Source of the DNA: Sulfurimonas crateris
GTDB lineage: Bacteria; Campylobacterota; Campylobacteria; Campylobacterales; Sulfurimonadaceae
Assembly (NCBI GenBank): GCA_945883795.1
Contig: CAMCYC010000001.1
Span: forward strand, 1 to 64,000
Length of the DNA: 64,000 nt
Reading direction: 5' to 3'
Part shown: piece by piece, positions 1 through 8,860 of the stretch
How positions within the stretch are numbered: the first letter of the stretch is position 1
How the letters are laid out: each line of letters opens with the position of its first letter
Program-made: the position numbers and the translations under genes
Notes under the pieces: model-generated
The model's input: only the letters and a program-made list of their open reading frames with translations
What the model was told of the DNA's origin: nothing
Databases searched by the model: none

Positions 1-1164
1 AGCAGAACTGTAATTGTAGATGGAAATATAAAAACTATTACAGCAGTTATATTAGATGGAGTTACAGTTCCAGAGACTGACTATATTTTTGAAGTTGGAC
101 ACAATGTTATTTTGTTTAATGTAGAGATACTAGGAAGTGTTAAAGTAATTTATACAACGGTTGCAATAAAAACATATACACGATATGGGACACGAAAAAG
201 TGGCACCACTACTTACTTAATGACAGTTGCATATTTAAATCAGTATCTTGAATACGAATACACCCTGAATCAGACTACAACAGGAACAACAAGTTCAAGC
301 GAACAAACTTTTGAAGATTTGAACGGATGTGTAGTTCAATTTAAGCAAGGTGCTACAAAAGATACACAATTAGAGTTCTTTGTAAGTGGGGATATTACAA
401 GAGTTGTCTTTGTTGCAGATAATAATACAAGTACCGCAAAAATACAAAACCCTTTTTTAAGTCATCCTCTTTACGATAAAATGTATAGTGCTGGAACTTT
501 TGATAGTAGTTTTGTTACGGGCATAACTAAAGTTGATTCAACAATAACAGTTAGTGGAAATGCTACAATAGTTGAAATAAGTGAAGCTGATAGAAATTCG
601 ACTATGAGAACAGTGGGGATAATTGTTAATAAAGATATTATCTTATCGGATTTTAAAGTAGGGAGTAGAACTATTGCGTTAGAAAGAAGACCCAATAATC
701 ATCCATTTACAAAAGATTATGAAGTTTATATGATAGCTGATACTTCACTGCTGGGTAAAACTTGTACTTTTTTAAAGACTGTTAGTGGAGTAACTTATAC
801 TATCCCAGCAGTAGGTTTAAGCCCTATCAATGCCATTGATATTTACTCATCTTGCGATGGAATTACAAGCTTTAGTTATCCAGACAAAGAAAAAACTATC
901 GTTGATGATAATGGAGATGAGATTGTACAAATTGAGTCTTTTAATTTGCCACAAGACATTACAATAGATGTTGCAAAATTGTTTGGTGTTAGTGCAAGTT
1001 CTATTGTCGGTAAAACAATAGTAGGTTATGGAAATACTTACATAATAGATGCTTATGGAAAAATAACTGTAACTGTAGTAACAGCAGAATACATAACATT
1101 TGATGCTAGTAGTATTAAAACAGGTGCAGAAATATATCTTGATGCGAGGTGTGGAATTGTCTAA
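1..1164 (+). CDS. Phage structural protein (5'-truncated)
   Basis: The frame is open from the first base of the window, so the true start lies outside; a TTG at 112 is only an internal codon. About 387 residues are visible. The sequence is rich in Thr, Ser, Val and Ile with alternating beta-strand patterns and no signal peptide or membrane segment, which resembles a phage baseplate, tail or fibre component. The end overlaps the next gene by 23 bases, and the run of small overlapping genes that follows is typical of a phage morphogenesis module. I do not recognise the family, so the phage assignment rests on context and composition rather than on a motif. Confidence 0.6.
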   Translation, partial: SRTVIVDGNIKTITAVILDGVTVPETDYIFEVGHNVILFNVEILGSVKVIYTTVAIKTYTRYGTRKSGTTTYLMTVAYLNQYLEYEYTLNQTTTGTTSSSEQTFEDLNGCVVQFKQGATKDTQLEFFVSGDITRVVFVADNNTSTAKIQNPFLSHPLYDKMYSAGTFDSSFVTGITKVDSTITVSGNATIVEISEADRNSTMRTVGIIVNKDIILSDFKVGSRTIALERRPNNHPFTKDYEVYMIADTSLLGKTCTFLKTVSGVTYTIPAVGLSPINAIDIYSSCDGITSFSYPDKEKTIVDDNGDEIVQIESFNLPQDITIDVAKLFGVSASSIVGKTIVGYGNTYIIDAYGKITVTVVTAEYITFDASSIKTGAEIYLDARCGIV

Positions 1165-1486
1165 AACTTATTCAAGCACTGTAGAAAGTGCAATAACAAA
1201 TAATCAAATTGAAGTTGCTTACAATATAAACCGTGGCACTGAAACAATTACAATAAATGATGAAATGCTTACAACTGTTGAAGCTACTTTAGAGAGAGCT
1301 AAATCTATATTTTTAGAACAATCTTATACTCATAAAATTGTAAGTTTTGAAACTTATTATATAAGTAACTTCGACATTGGCACTATCATTGAAGTTGATA
1401 GTCTTTTATATTGTGTTATAGGTTGCACATATACAATTAACGGTGCAAGAGCAACTATGAAAGTAATAGCAAAAAGGTGGGAATAA
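1142..1486 (+). CDS. Small phage-type protein, 114 aa
   Basis: The reading frame opens earlier, but the ATG at 1142, inside the end of the preceding gene, is the most natural start (protein begins MRGVELSK); a GTG at 1151 is the alternative. The product is soluble, with a predicted mix of helix and strand, and contains a Cys-bearing strand near its C-terminus. It overlaps the upstream gene, and its stop codon TAA shares a base with the ATG of the next small gene. This coupling suggests one translational unit. I cannot name the family; a tail or baseplate accessory protein is likely from position only. Confidence 0.55.
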   Translation: MRGVELSKTYSSTVESAITNNQIEVAYNINRGTETITINDEMLTTVEATLERAKSIFLEQSYTHKIVSFETYYISNFDIGTIIEVDSLLYCVIGCTYTINGARATMKVIAKRWE

Positions 1487-1638
1487 TGGCGGATATTCAA
1501 AGTTCTTTAGTAGCAACACTACAAGATTTAGTAGCAAAAGAGATTAAGAAACAACAGCCGAGTGTTGATGATAAGATTCGCATTTTAGTAGATGCTACAA
1601 CTCCAATACCAATTTTGATAGAAGAGATTAGTTTCTGA
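1486..1638 (+). CDS. Short phage-type ORF, 50 aa
   Basis: This ATG-started frame runs between two phage-like genes and uses coupled junctions at both ends (TAATG upstream, TGATG downstream). The product begins MADIQSSLVATLQDL and is predicted to be helical at the N-terminus, followed by a strand-rich tail. The exact stop-start coupling on both sides is the main reason to believe it is translated. No family is recognisable. It could be a small linker or chaperone of the tail-fibre module. Confidence 0.5.
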   Translation: MADIQSSLVATLQDLVAKEIKKQQPSVDDKIRILVDATTPIPILIEEISF

Positions 1639-2102
1639 TGGGTTGCTTTGAAGTATCTACTAATTTAAAAGAAATTGGGTGTTTCAAAGTATCTACTAAT
1701 TTGAATGAGATTGGGTGCTTTAAAGTTGGGTTTTATACACAATATACAAGTTATTTAGAATTTTCAAGAGGTATAAACAATCAATATGGAACAATTTTTT
1801 TAATATTATCTAATTTTCAAGAAGCTTTTAATAACATTGATTTTAGCTATGAAGATAATCAAGAAGAAGAACCATATACTTATCTTAGACTTTTACCAGA
1901 TAATTCAGATTTTGGAAAATTAACATTAATAATTCCTTACTTAATAGAATATGGAATTATTGAAATAAATTTTTGGGATGAGAATAGAGAAGGTATATTT
2001 GATGGTTATGATACATTCAGCATACCTAGTGGAAACCTTTACATAACTATAAATAGAAATGGTTATCAAGACTATACAGTTAGTGTTAATTACGATACTT
2101 AA
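1638..2102 (+). CDS. Tail-fibre-like protein, N-terminal part, 154 aa
   Basis: The protein begins with a 12-residue repeat, GCFEVSTNLKEI then GCFKVSTNLNEI then GCFKV, followed by a Tyr/Asn/Ser-rich, strand-forming domain that ends in NYDT. The start overlaps the previous stop (TGATG). It stops just as the +1 frame begins a BspA-like domain, so it may be the front half of a single fibre protein of about 230 residues interrupted by one extra base near 2095-2105. Tail fibres and adhesins commonly carry such repeated and variable modules. The receptor-binding role is inferred from that architecture. Confidence 0.5.
   Translation: MGCFEVSTNLKEIGCFKVSTNLNEIGCFKVGFYTQYTSYLEFSRGINNQYGTIFLILSNFQEAFNNIDFSYEDNQEEEPYTYLRLLPDNSDFGKLTLIIPYLIEYGIIEINFWDENREGIFDGYDTFSIPSGNLYITINRNGYQDYTVSVNYDT
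1641..1727 (+). repeat. 36-bp tandem repeat, about 2.4 copies
   Basis: Two full 36-base units (1641-1676 and 1677-1712) and a partial third (1713-1727) encode GCF[E/K]VSTNL[K/N]EI. The units are imperfect at the DNA level but conserved in protein, which suggests coding selection or a recent duplication within the tail-fibre gene. Confidence 0.8.
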
Positions 2103-2328
2103 AGCACAATTACAACAAATGATTCATAATAATCAAGATGTTACAACTGTTAATGTGAGTTGTATTACTGATATGTCATGGCTATTTAACGAGTCTTATA
2201 CTAACGATTTCAATCAAGACATAAGCGGTTGGGATGTTGTAACATATTGTAAAAACTTTTCAGGAGATGCAACAGAACTAAATGCACATCCAGAATTTTT
2301 TCCAAATTTTACATGTAACCCTATATAA
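2059..2328 (+). pseudogene. BspA-like (DUF285) C-terminal domain, probably frameshifted from upstream gene
   Basis: The +1 frame relative to the preceding gene is open from 2053 (a TAA lies at 2050-2052) and encodes 89 residues from the ATG at 2059. It contains DMSWLFNE and FNQDISGWDV, the hallmark of BspA-like/DUF285 repeats found in surface proteins and some phage fibres. A linker-like segment (KAQLQQMIHNNQDV) that usually precedes the first repeat lies directly at the frame change. Removing one T near 2098-2102 would join NYDT to KAQLQQ. It may be a mutation, a sequencing error, or a programmed shift. An independent gene starting at 2059 is less likely. Confidence 0.55.
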
Positions 2329-2424
2329 AATTTTTAAGTAGTACCCCTTTACTAAAAGCACTTTTTAAACTATAGTAATAAAAAAGATGGTTGTGAGTGA
2401 GTATGAGGGAAGTTATAACGAGGG

Positions 2425-2458
2425 TTTTTTGTACCGTTTTTTGTACCGTTTTTTTGTA
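2425..2458. repeat. 12-bp tandem repeat TTTTTTGTACCG near prophage edge
   Basis: Two exact copies (2425-2436 and 2437-2448) are followed by a partial third. They lie in the 284-base gap between the phage genes and bamA, which otherwise holds no convincing gene. The position at the end of the phage module makes a phage-end or integration-scar role possible, but no second copy of an attachment core is visible in this window. Confidence 0.6.
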
Positions 2459-2545
2459 AGAGAGTTGGAAGAGTTTTAAGCAATTTTTGTTTACAGAGTT
2501 GCTAGTTGTTGAGTTTTCTTTTAATCTAAATTCAAAAATTTAACC

Positions 2546-2575
2546 TTGACTTAACTTCACATTAATGACATAAAA
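2546..2575 (+). promoter_or_regulatory. Candidate promoter for bamA
   Basis: A TTGACT hexamer at 2546-2551 is followed after 17 bases by CATAAA, a weak -10. It lies about 40 bases before the bamA start, in the gap after the phage remnant. The -35 is a good match for a housekeeping sigma factor and the -10 is poor. Confidence 0.35.
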
Positions 2576-2612
2576 GGTAGAATCTTCTCTTATTTTTGAC
2601 TATGGAACTTCA

Positions 2613-4835
2613 ATGAAAATTTATTCTGCACTTTTTTTAACTCTTTTGAGTGTACCTTTATCTGCAACCGCAATTAAAACAATTAAGTATAATGGGATGG
2701 TTCACCTATCAGAATCAGTAGCAATTAGAATGTTAGATTTTGAAGCTGGTGATAATGTGAGTGATGAGGCAATTGATATGGCAGTAAAAAAGTATTTTAA
2801 ACAAGGCTATTTTAATGATGTATGGGCTGAGATAGATTCTGGTGTTTTAACTTTCAATTTTAAGGAAAAACCAACTATTTCAAAGATAGAACTCAAAGGC
2901 TGGAAAGAGAGTGACAAAGAGATAAATGATAGCATTATCCAAATAAAACGGGGTTCATTGTATGATGAGAAAAAACTCGAAGCTGCAAAAAAAAGAATTA
3001 TTGAAGCTATCAGTAAAGATGGAAAAATAGACAGTGTGGTTGAGATAGAAAAAGAATATTTGGATAATGGTAGTGTTAAGGTTACTTTTGTAGTGAATGA
3101 AGGGGAAAAAATCATCATTAATAAGTTAAGTTATAGTGATGCTTTAGTTCTTAATACAGACCTTTTTGATGATGTTATTGCAAATAAAGAGCATGAGTTT
3201 ATGGGGTGGTTTTGGGGTCGTAATGACGGCAAAATGAGTTTGACCGATTTACAATATGACCCACTAAGAATCCGTGATTTTTACATGCAATATGGATATT
3301 TGGATGCAAAAGTAAATGAGCCTTTTGTAAGAGCCAATTTTGATAGTTATACAGCTGACATGAGTTATCAAATAGAAGAGGGTGAAGTTTATAAAATTAC
3401 TAAAGTTACGATTAATCAAGTTGTAAATGTTATTGATGAGAGTAAGATTAAAGAGGTTATTCATCTTAAAGATGGCGAGCCTTTTAATATTAAAACCTTT
3501 CGTGAGGATGCTCAAAATATTAAAACTATTATTGCCGATTTGAGTTACGCTTTTGTCGAAGTTGTCCCTGATTTGAAAAAAGATAAAGAAAATCATACGG
3601 TGGAAGTTGTTTTTAAAATTACTCCCGGTGAAAAGGTAAAAATTAGAGATGTGATAATCTCTGGAAACAATAGAACACTTGATAGAATTATTCGAAGAGA
3701 GTTGTATCTAGGACCAGGCGACATGTATTCACTTACAGATTTAAAAGATTCTCGTAGTGCACTTGGGCGACTTGGATTTTTTGATAGTAATACAGTTGAA
3801 GAAAAAAGAATAGATAACCAAAATATGGATTTGATTGTTAAGGTAAAAGAGGCTCCAACTGGAAATATTCAGTTAGGTGGCGGTTATGGTAGTTATGGCG
3901 GTCTTTTGGTAAGCGTTTCCGTTGAGGATAGAAACATTTGGGGTTCTGGAATCAATGTGGGTGTCAAAGCTGAAAAATCACAAATGACACAAAATTACTC
4001 TTTTAATATCTCCAATCCACGACTTAATGATACCGATTTTAGTGGTAATTTTTCAATTTATAAATCTGAGAATGACTACATTGATTATACGGTAAAGACA
4101 GAGGGCGTTAGTGTTGGAACAGGGTATAGATTTACAAGGTATTTGAGTGGCTATTTAGCGTATGGATATTCTGCAAATAGTTATAGTAATTATCTAAATT
4201 CAATTTATATAGATACCTATTATTTTGAAAATTATGCAAAAAGTTCCATGACAGTAAGTGTAAAATATGACAATACTGATGATTTTTATCTTCCTCGTGA
4301 GGGTGTTAATATTAGCCAAAGTGTTGAAAAAGCTGGAGTTGGTGCAGATGCAAATTTTGTAAAAACAAGAACAACTCTTGGAAAATACAATGGTCTTAAA
4401 GATTATGTTGGATTTGATGCGATTTTTAGGTACAAAGCAAAATATAACTTTGTAAAAGATACTGGCATGTTACCAATTGCAGAAAAATTTTACATGGGTG
4501 GTATAGGAAGTGTTAGAGGGTATCAATCTTACTCCTTATCGCCTCTTGATTCAAATGATGTAACAAGGCGAATGGGTGGAAAACAAACTTTTTCAAATAG
4601 TTTAGAGGTGAGTTTTCCATTAGTTGAAAAAGCTAAAATGAGAGTTGTGACCTATTTGGATTGGGGATTTATTGGGGAAGATTCTTTAACTGAAATTTCT
4701 CGTGGTGGTTATGGTGCAGGGCTTGAGTGGTTTTCACCAGTTGGACCAATACAGCTTATGTTTTCAAAACCTCTTAATCAACATGATGGAGATACAACCT
4801 CCTCATTTGAATTTACAATGGGTCAAAGATTTTAA
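2613..4835 (+). CDS. bamA: Outer membrane protein assembly factor BamA
   Basis: BamA is the essential outer-membrane barrel that inserts other beta-barrel proteins. The 740-residue product starts with a signal peptide (MKIYSALFLTLLSVPLSATA). An N-terminal region to about residue 415 contains several POTRA-like units, with repeats of the 'G...Y..A.V' and 'GE.VKI' type. This is followed by a 16-strand barrel domain containing GGIGSVRGYQ, the conserved VRGY/F loop that contacts the barrel interior. The chain ends in aromatic Phe (FTMGQRF), as outer-membrane barrels do. Length and order fit BamA better than TamA. It stands alone on the plus strand, converging with ppx. Confidence 0.93.
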   Translation: MKIYSALFLTLLSVPLSATAIKTIKYNGMVHLSESVAIRMLDFEAGDNVSDEAIDMAVKKYFKQGYFNDVWAEIDSGVLTFNFKEKPTISKIELKGWKESDKEINDSIIQIKRGSLYDEKKLEAAKKRIIEAISKDGKIDSVVEIEKEYLDNGSVKVTFVVNEGEKIIINKLSYSDALVLNTDLFDDVIANKEHEFMGWFWGRNDGKMSLTDLQYDPLRIRDFYMQYGYLDAKVNEPFVRANFDSYTADMSYQIEEGEVYKITKVTINQVVNVIDESKIKEVIHLKDGEPFNIKTFREDAQNIKTIIADLSYAFVEVVPDLKKDKENHTVEVVFKITPGEKVKIRDVIISGNNRTLDRIIRRELYLGPGDMYSLTDLKDSRSALGRLGFFDSNTVEEKRIDNQNMDLIVKVKEAPTGNIQLGGGYGSYGGLLVSVSVEDRNIWGSGINVGVKAEKSQMTQNYSFNISNPRLNDTDFSGNFSIYKSENDYIDYTVKTEGVSVGTGYRFTRYLSGYLAYGYSANSYSNYLNSIYIDTYYFENYAKSSMTVSVKYDNTDDFYLPREGVNISQSVEKAGVGADANFVKTRTTLGKYNGLKDYVGFDAIFRYKAKYNFVKDTGMLPIAEKFYMGGIGSVRGYQSYSLSPLDSNDVTRRMGGKQTFSNSLEVSFPLVEKAKMRVVTYLDWGFIGEDSLTEISRGGYGAGLEWFSPVGPIQLMFSKPLNQHDGDTTSSFEFTMGQRF

Positions 4836-4856
4836 GTGCTAATTAAAAAAGCACTT
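4834..4856. terminator. Hairpin between convergent bamA and ppx
   Basis: AAGTGCT at 4834-4840 pairs with AGCACTT at 4850-4856 around an A-rich loop. It overlaps the stop codons of the two convergent genes and could serve both strands. There is no long U tract, so termination strength is uncertain. Confidence 0.4.
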
Positions 4857-6303
4857 TAAATTTATTGATACCATCTAATTTATTGACAGCTTCTTTGCTT
4901 AAATAAAGGAGTTGTTTTGAATCCACTTTTAATACACCATCAGAAAATTTTAAATCAAAATCTATATTTCTAGGTCTATGGCTGATAAGAGCAACAGATA
5001 AAGAGAGGAGATAACTGAGTGCGTAGAGTGTTTTTTTGTCTGGAAGTAAAGAATTATACTCTTGGATATGAGCATCTGAGGGGAGTCTTTTTCTTGCAAA
5101 CCTTGTGAGTGTTGCTATTAAAAGGATTTGAGAGTGTGTAAATCCATATTCAAGTGCACTTTGTATGAGGTAATAACTATGTTTATTATTTGAGTAAAAG
5201 TGAATATTACTTCCTGCATTATAAAGTTTTGAGGCAATCGCTAAATCATTTCTATATTTTTTGTCTATATTGAGATGCTCATGCGTCATGTCAAACAGTT
5301 TTTTACTTAATAAGTTGAGCTGATTTGAAAAATTGATATCTGGAATATAAGCGTCTAAAATGTAGCGAACTGAAGTGTTGTAGTTATTTGGAAATCTGTC
5401 ATTTGAACTTCTGAGTAGGTCAGCGAGAAAAACACCTTCTCTTACACCAACACCACTTGTTATAAGATTACGAACAGGTACTTTTTTGAGAAGTCTACTT
5501 AAGATAAGTGCTCCTGGTTTAATAATATCAAATCTATCAGTTTTTATTCCAAGTTGTGCAAGTTTAGTATCATCAGCTTCTAAAACTAAGGATATAAAAT
5601 TTTCAAATTCAGCACTTGAACATTCAAATGCATGTAATTTATTGAGAGGATATTTTTTATTTTCCATAATTGCAGTAGAGATAGCTCTAAAAGTTCCACC
5701 AATTCCGATAATTGTAGAAATATTTTCAGCCTGAAGAATTTTTAGTTCAGAATCGATATGTTTTATAGCTTCACTCATTTTATCTTTATCACAAAAAAGC
5801 TCTTTGAGTCTCACTGTACCAAGATTTAAGGAGATGGTATTTGTAACATCTTTTTTATTTATAGTACTAAATTCTGTTGAGCCTCCTCCAATATCTATAC
5901 TTAAAGCATTAGTTTGTTCTGGAAGTAAATTAGCACAAGCAATACCACCAAAATAGGCTTCTTTTATACCATCTATCACTTTTATGTTGAGTTTTAATTG
6001 AGTTTTGACACGAAGGATAAAATCTTTTTTGTTAGGTGCATCTCGAAGAGCAGAAGTTGCAACACATAAAATTTTTTTGGTTTTAAAAGAGGCGGTGATT
6101 GTTAAAAAGTCATGAAGTGCGTCAAATGTTCTTTGCATGGGAATTTTCTGAAGATTCCCCTCATTTTTATAGGCATCTTCAGAAATCCGTACTTTACTTT
6201 TTGCTTCATGAAGTAAGTGAAAAGCAAAGCGGGAAGTTTTTTCATATATAACCATTCTAACAGAGTTAGAACCTATGTCTATGACAGCTATTCGCCTTGC
6301 CAA
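4843..6303 (-). CDS. ppx: Ppx/GppA family exopolyphosphatase
   Basis: This 486-residue protein belongs to the ASKHA-fold Ppx/GppA phosphatases, which remove phosphate from polyphosphate or from pppGpp. Visible motifs are the N-terminal phosphate-1 loop (AVIDIGSNSVRMV), the SIDIGGGSTEF phosphate-2 loop near residue 140 and the GIGGTFRAI loop near residue 200. A C-terminal helical part resembles the HD-like region of the longer members. It is followed after four bases upstream by the ferredoxin gene, so the two are probably co-transcribed. Ppx versus GppA substrate preference cannot be decided from sequence; both links to stringent response are plausible. Confidence 0.88.
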   Translation of the reverse strand: MARRIAVIDIGSNSVRMVIYEKTSRFAFHLLHEAKSKVRISEDAYKNEGNLQKIPMQRTFDALHDFLTITASFKTKKILCVATSALRDAPNKKDFILRVKTQLKLNIKVIDGIKEAYFGGIACANLLPEQTNALSIDIGGGSTEFSTINKKDVTNTISLNLGTVRLKELFCDKDKMSEAIKHIDSELKILQAENISTIIGIGGTFRAISTAIMENKKYPLNKLHAFECSSAEFENFISLVLEADDTKLAQLGIKTDRFDIIKPGALILSRLLKKVPVRNLITSGVGVREGVFLADLLRSSNDRFPNNYNTSVRYILDAYIPDINFSNQLNLLSKKLFDMTHEHLNIDKKYRNDLAIASKLYNAGSNIHFYSNNKHSYYLIQSALEYGFTHSQILLIATLTRFARKRLPSDAHIQEYNSLLPDKKTLYALSYLLSLSVALISHRPRNIDFDLKFSDGVLKVDSKQLLYLSKEAVNKLDGINKFKVLF

Positions 6304-6307
6304 AACT

Positions 6308-6559
6308 TTATTCTTCCTCTAAAATATTTTTATATTTAAACTGGAGTTCAGCAATCGTTTCAACATTATCTTTGTCAGGCACTATGCAATCAACAGGGCA
6401 GACAGAGATACAAGCCGGTTCATCGTACACACCGACACATTCAGTACAACGGTCAGGATCGATGAAGTAAATAGGATCACCTTCTTCTATTGCTGTTGTA
6501 GGACATTCTTCACGACATGCATCACATGCTATGCATTCTTCATTTATTATTAAAGCCAT
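6308..6559 (-). CDS. YfhL-type 2[4Fe-4S] ferredoxin
   Basis: The 83-residue protein begins MALIINEECIACDACREECP, giving the first CxxCxxCxxxCP cluster motif, and continues with CTECVGVYDEPACISVCP. The second motif has an insertion (CxxC followed by a longer loop), which is typical of Allochromatium-type or YfhL-like ferredoxins. It is a soluble electron carrier; the partner cannot be read from the sequence. The gene precedes ppx by four bases, an arrangement I would treat as co-transcription rather than functional linkage. Confidence 0.9.
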   Translation of the reverse strand: MALIINEECIACDACREECPTTAIEEGDPIYFIDPDRCTECVGVYDEPACISVCPVDCIVPDKDNVETIAELQFKYKNILEEE

Positions 6560-6671
6560 TGTCTAACCTTGTATTTAATTCATCTGTATTAATGTGCCCG
6601 ATTTATATCAGAAGTAAGCTTTATTGTTTTTGAAATTAGGATGATTTGTTTTTTTCAATAAACGACTAAGG

Positions 6672-7979
6672 TTACTTGTATTTTGGAAGAATACAAGAAA
6701 GTTTAGAGTTTAATTGCAAGGAAGCTCTTGTTCCATTTATTTCATCTGTTCTATTTTGAAGTTTTATCTTTGCACCTAATGCATCTGCAGCACTTTTTGC
6801 CAAAAATAAACCAAGACCAACTCCAGATTTATTCCCTTGTCTTTTAAATGGAGCAAATAAATCAACACTTTCATCTATGCCACACCCTTCATCAATCACT
6901 TCTATAAGGAGTCCGAAATCATCCTGAGAACTTCTAAGAGTTACGCTTTTACCTTTTGGTGTAAATTTGAGAGCATTTTGTAAAAAATTTTGCACAATTT
7001 GATTTAAAAGACTTACCTGAAGTGTCGCCATAAAACCATCTGGTTCAAAATGCATATGTAATTTTTTCCCCTCATGTTCTGCTAAAAGGGTAAAATCGTT
7101 TGCTTTTTGTTTGAGTACTTCAATAATATCCACTTTGGTTGGTTTATCAAGTTGCGCTCCCTCTTGACGACCAACATTGAGTATATTTGAGACAATGATA
7201 TTCATCTCATCTATTGTTTTATTTGTGATTTTAAGTGCTTCTATATACTCTTCTGGTGTCCGTTTTTTGATAAGCGTGACCTGATTTTTAAGCTTTATCA
7301 CTGCTAGAGGAGTTTTTAATTCATGTGCTGTTCCAATGAATAACTCTTTTTGATATTTTACAAAGTTCTGGATTCTTGAGATAAGATGATTGATTGTTGA
7401 CCCAAGTGATTCAAATTCTTGTGGTAACTCTTCAACACGAATTGGTTTTATAAGATTTTCATTCATGTCAGAAAGCCTTGCATTTAAAGTTTTTACAGGC
7501 ATAACAAGCATTTTTGAAAGTCCAACAGCATATAAAATAACAAGTAAAATACTAGCAATATTAATTACAAAAATATATCTTAAAATTTTCTCTAAAAGTG
7601 CTTTTGTTGATGTGATATCTTTTGTAATTTTGAGATAACTTTGCTCTTCAAGGTTAAAGGGATAAATTAAAGTAAGTAGAGTGTGTTTACTTTTTGTTCG
7701 TTCATATAAATCTATATCTTGATGAGAGTGTATTTTTTTTGGATAAATAACTTCTACGGTGATATTTAATCCATAATCAGATGTGAGCGTGTCATTAGCA
7801 AAAATTGATTTATCACTTGCTATATTTTTTGCATAGAGAATTAAATCATCTTTTTTTTCATCATAAATTGATTTTTCTATGTACAAATACAAAAGAGAAG
7901 AAAATATAAAGATGAGAGAAATAGAGGCAAACATGAGTTGGATAAAAAATTTCCCTCTGATACTTTTAGTTGAGAACAT
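6672..7979 (-). CDS. Membrane sensor histidine kinase of an OmpR-type pair
   Basis: The 435-residue protein has a transmembrane helix at about 11-33, a periplasmic sensor of roughly 95 residues, a second helix at about 135-155, a linker of HAMP type, and a HisKA domain with the phospho-acceptor His219 in TAHELKTPLAV. An HATPase follows with N box (NQIVQNFLQNALKF), DEGCGID and SGVGLGLFLA. It is encoded about 100 bases downstream of its response regulator. The sensor domain resembles no ligand-binding family I recognise, so the stimulus is unknown. Confidence 0.88.
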   Translation of the reverse strand: MFSTKSIRGKFFIQLMFASISLIFIFSSLLYLYIEKSIYDEKKDDLILYAKNIASDKSIFANDTLTSDYGLNITVEVIYPKKIHSHQDIDLYERTKSKHTLLTLIYPFNLEEQSYLKITKDITSTKALLEKILRYIFVINIASILLVILYAVGLSKMLVMPVKTLNARLSDMNENLIKPIRVEELPQEFESLGSTINHLISRIQNFVKYQKELFIGTAHELKTPLAVIKLKNQVTLIKKRTPEEYIEALKITNKTIDEMNIIVSNILNVGRQEGAQLDKPTKVDIIEVLKQKANDFTLLAEHEGKKLHMHFEPDGFMATLQVSLLNQIVQNFLQNALKFTPKGKSVTLRSSQDDFGLLIEVIDEGCGIDESVDLFAPFKRQGNKSGVGLGLFLAKSAADALGAKIKLQNRTDEINGTRASLQLNSKLSCILPKYK

Positions 7980-8081
7980 AATATCCCCTTTTTTAAGATG
8001 GATAGAATTATAACTGAGTAAATTTAAAGGGGAAAAGAAAAGTGTTACAAAAGAGAAAACTCTTTTGTAATATTGTATGGA

Positions 8082-8756
8082 TTAATTTACTTCTTTTGGA
8101 AAGCAAAAACGGTAACCACGACGACGAACAGTTTCAATCGTTGTAATTCCTAAAGGTTTATCCATTTTTTGTCTAATTTGATTAATAGCTACTTCAATTA
8201 CATTTGGAGTTACAAGTTCTGGTTCTTCCCAAATAGCATCAAGTAATTGCTCTTTTGAGACAATTTGGTCACGGTGACGCGCTAAATGAGTAAGCACTTC
8301 AAAAGGTTTACCTTTGAGTTCTATCTCTTGCTCTTTATAAGTAATTTTTTCCTCTTCTGGATTAATAATTAAATCGTCTATCTCTATAATATTACTACCA
8401 CCAAAACGAAGACGAGCTTCGATACGAGCAATAAGAACATCAAAATCAAAAGGTTTACGAATATAATCGTCAGCACCACTTCTAAGTGCTTCAATTTCAC
8501 TTTCATTATCATCTCTAGCTGAGAGAACAACGACAACAGTCTTTGGAGTTTTAGATTTAATATCTCCGATAATATCAACCGAATTTCCATCTGGAAGCAT
8601 CCAATCCATTAAAACTAAATCATAGTTACGGATATCTAAGTAATACTCTCCATCTTTAAGTGTTTCTACTACATCGCTTTGGTAACCAAATTCTTTTAGA
8701 CCCTCTGCAAGCATTTTATTTAATGTAACTTCATCTTCTATGATCAGAATGCGCAT
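8082..8756 (-). CDS. OmpR/PhoB-family response regulator
   Basis: The 224-residue protein has a receiver domain with acidic residues ED near positions 7-8, the phospho-acceptor Asp51 in LVLMDWMLPDG, and conserved Thr/Ser and Lys (VLSARDD and IRKPFDFD). A winged-helix DNA-binding domain follows, ending in the typical TIETVRRRGYRF. It is first in its operon, with the kinase following. A 7-bp inverted repeat overlaps the likely promoter just upstream, which is compatible with autoregulation. Confidence 0.92.
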   Translation of the reverse strand: MRILIIEDEVTLNKMLAEGLKEFGYQSDVVETLKDGEYYLDIRNYDLVLMDWMLPDGNSVDIIGDIKSKTPKTVVVVLSARDDNESEIEALRSGADDYIRKPFDFDVLIARIEARLRFGGSNIIEIDDLIINPEEEKITYKEQEIELKGKPFEVLTHLARHRDQIVSKEQLLDAIWEEPELVTPNVIEVAINQIRQKMDKPLGITTIETVRRRGYRFCFPKEVN

Positions 8757-8789
8757 TCATTTTTTCCTATTTAAGTGAATATTTTGGCG

Positions 8790-8806
8790 AAATCATATCA
8801 TGATTT
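8790..8806 (-). promoter_or_regulatory. Inverted repeat overlapping a -10 element upstream of the response regulator
   Basis: AAATCAT and ATGATTT are separated by three bases. On the minus strand the repeat contains TATGAT, a good -10 hexamer about 35 bases before the regulator start. An operator for the regulator itself or for another repressor is possible. Confidence 0.4.
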
Positions 8807-8860
8807 TAAGTTACTTTAAAGTTTTTTTTCAATTTTCTTTAAAAAATCTTTAACTTACAA

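Noticed and set aside
112-120. TTG as start of the first phage gene
   Set aside because: The same frame is open to base 1 with similar composition, so the gene is simply truncated by the window.
2425-2458. CRISPR-like repeat
   Set aside because: Units are only 12 bases, directly adjacent without spacers, and no cas gene is present.
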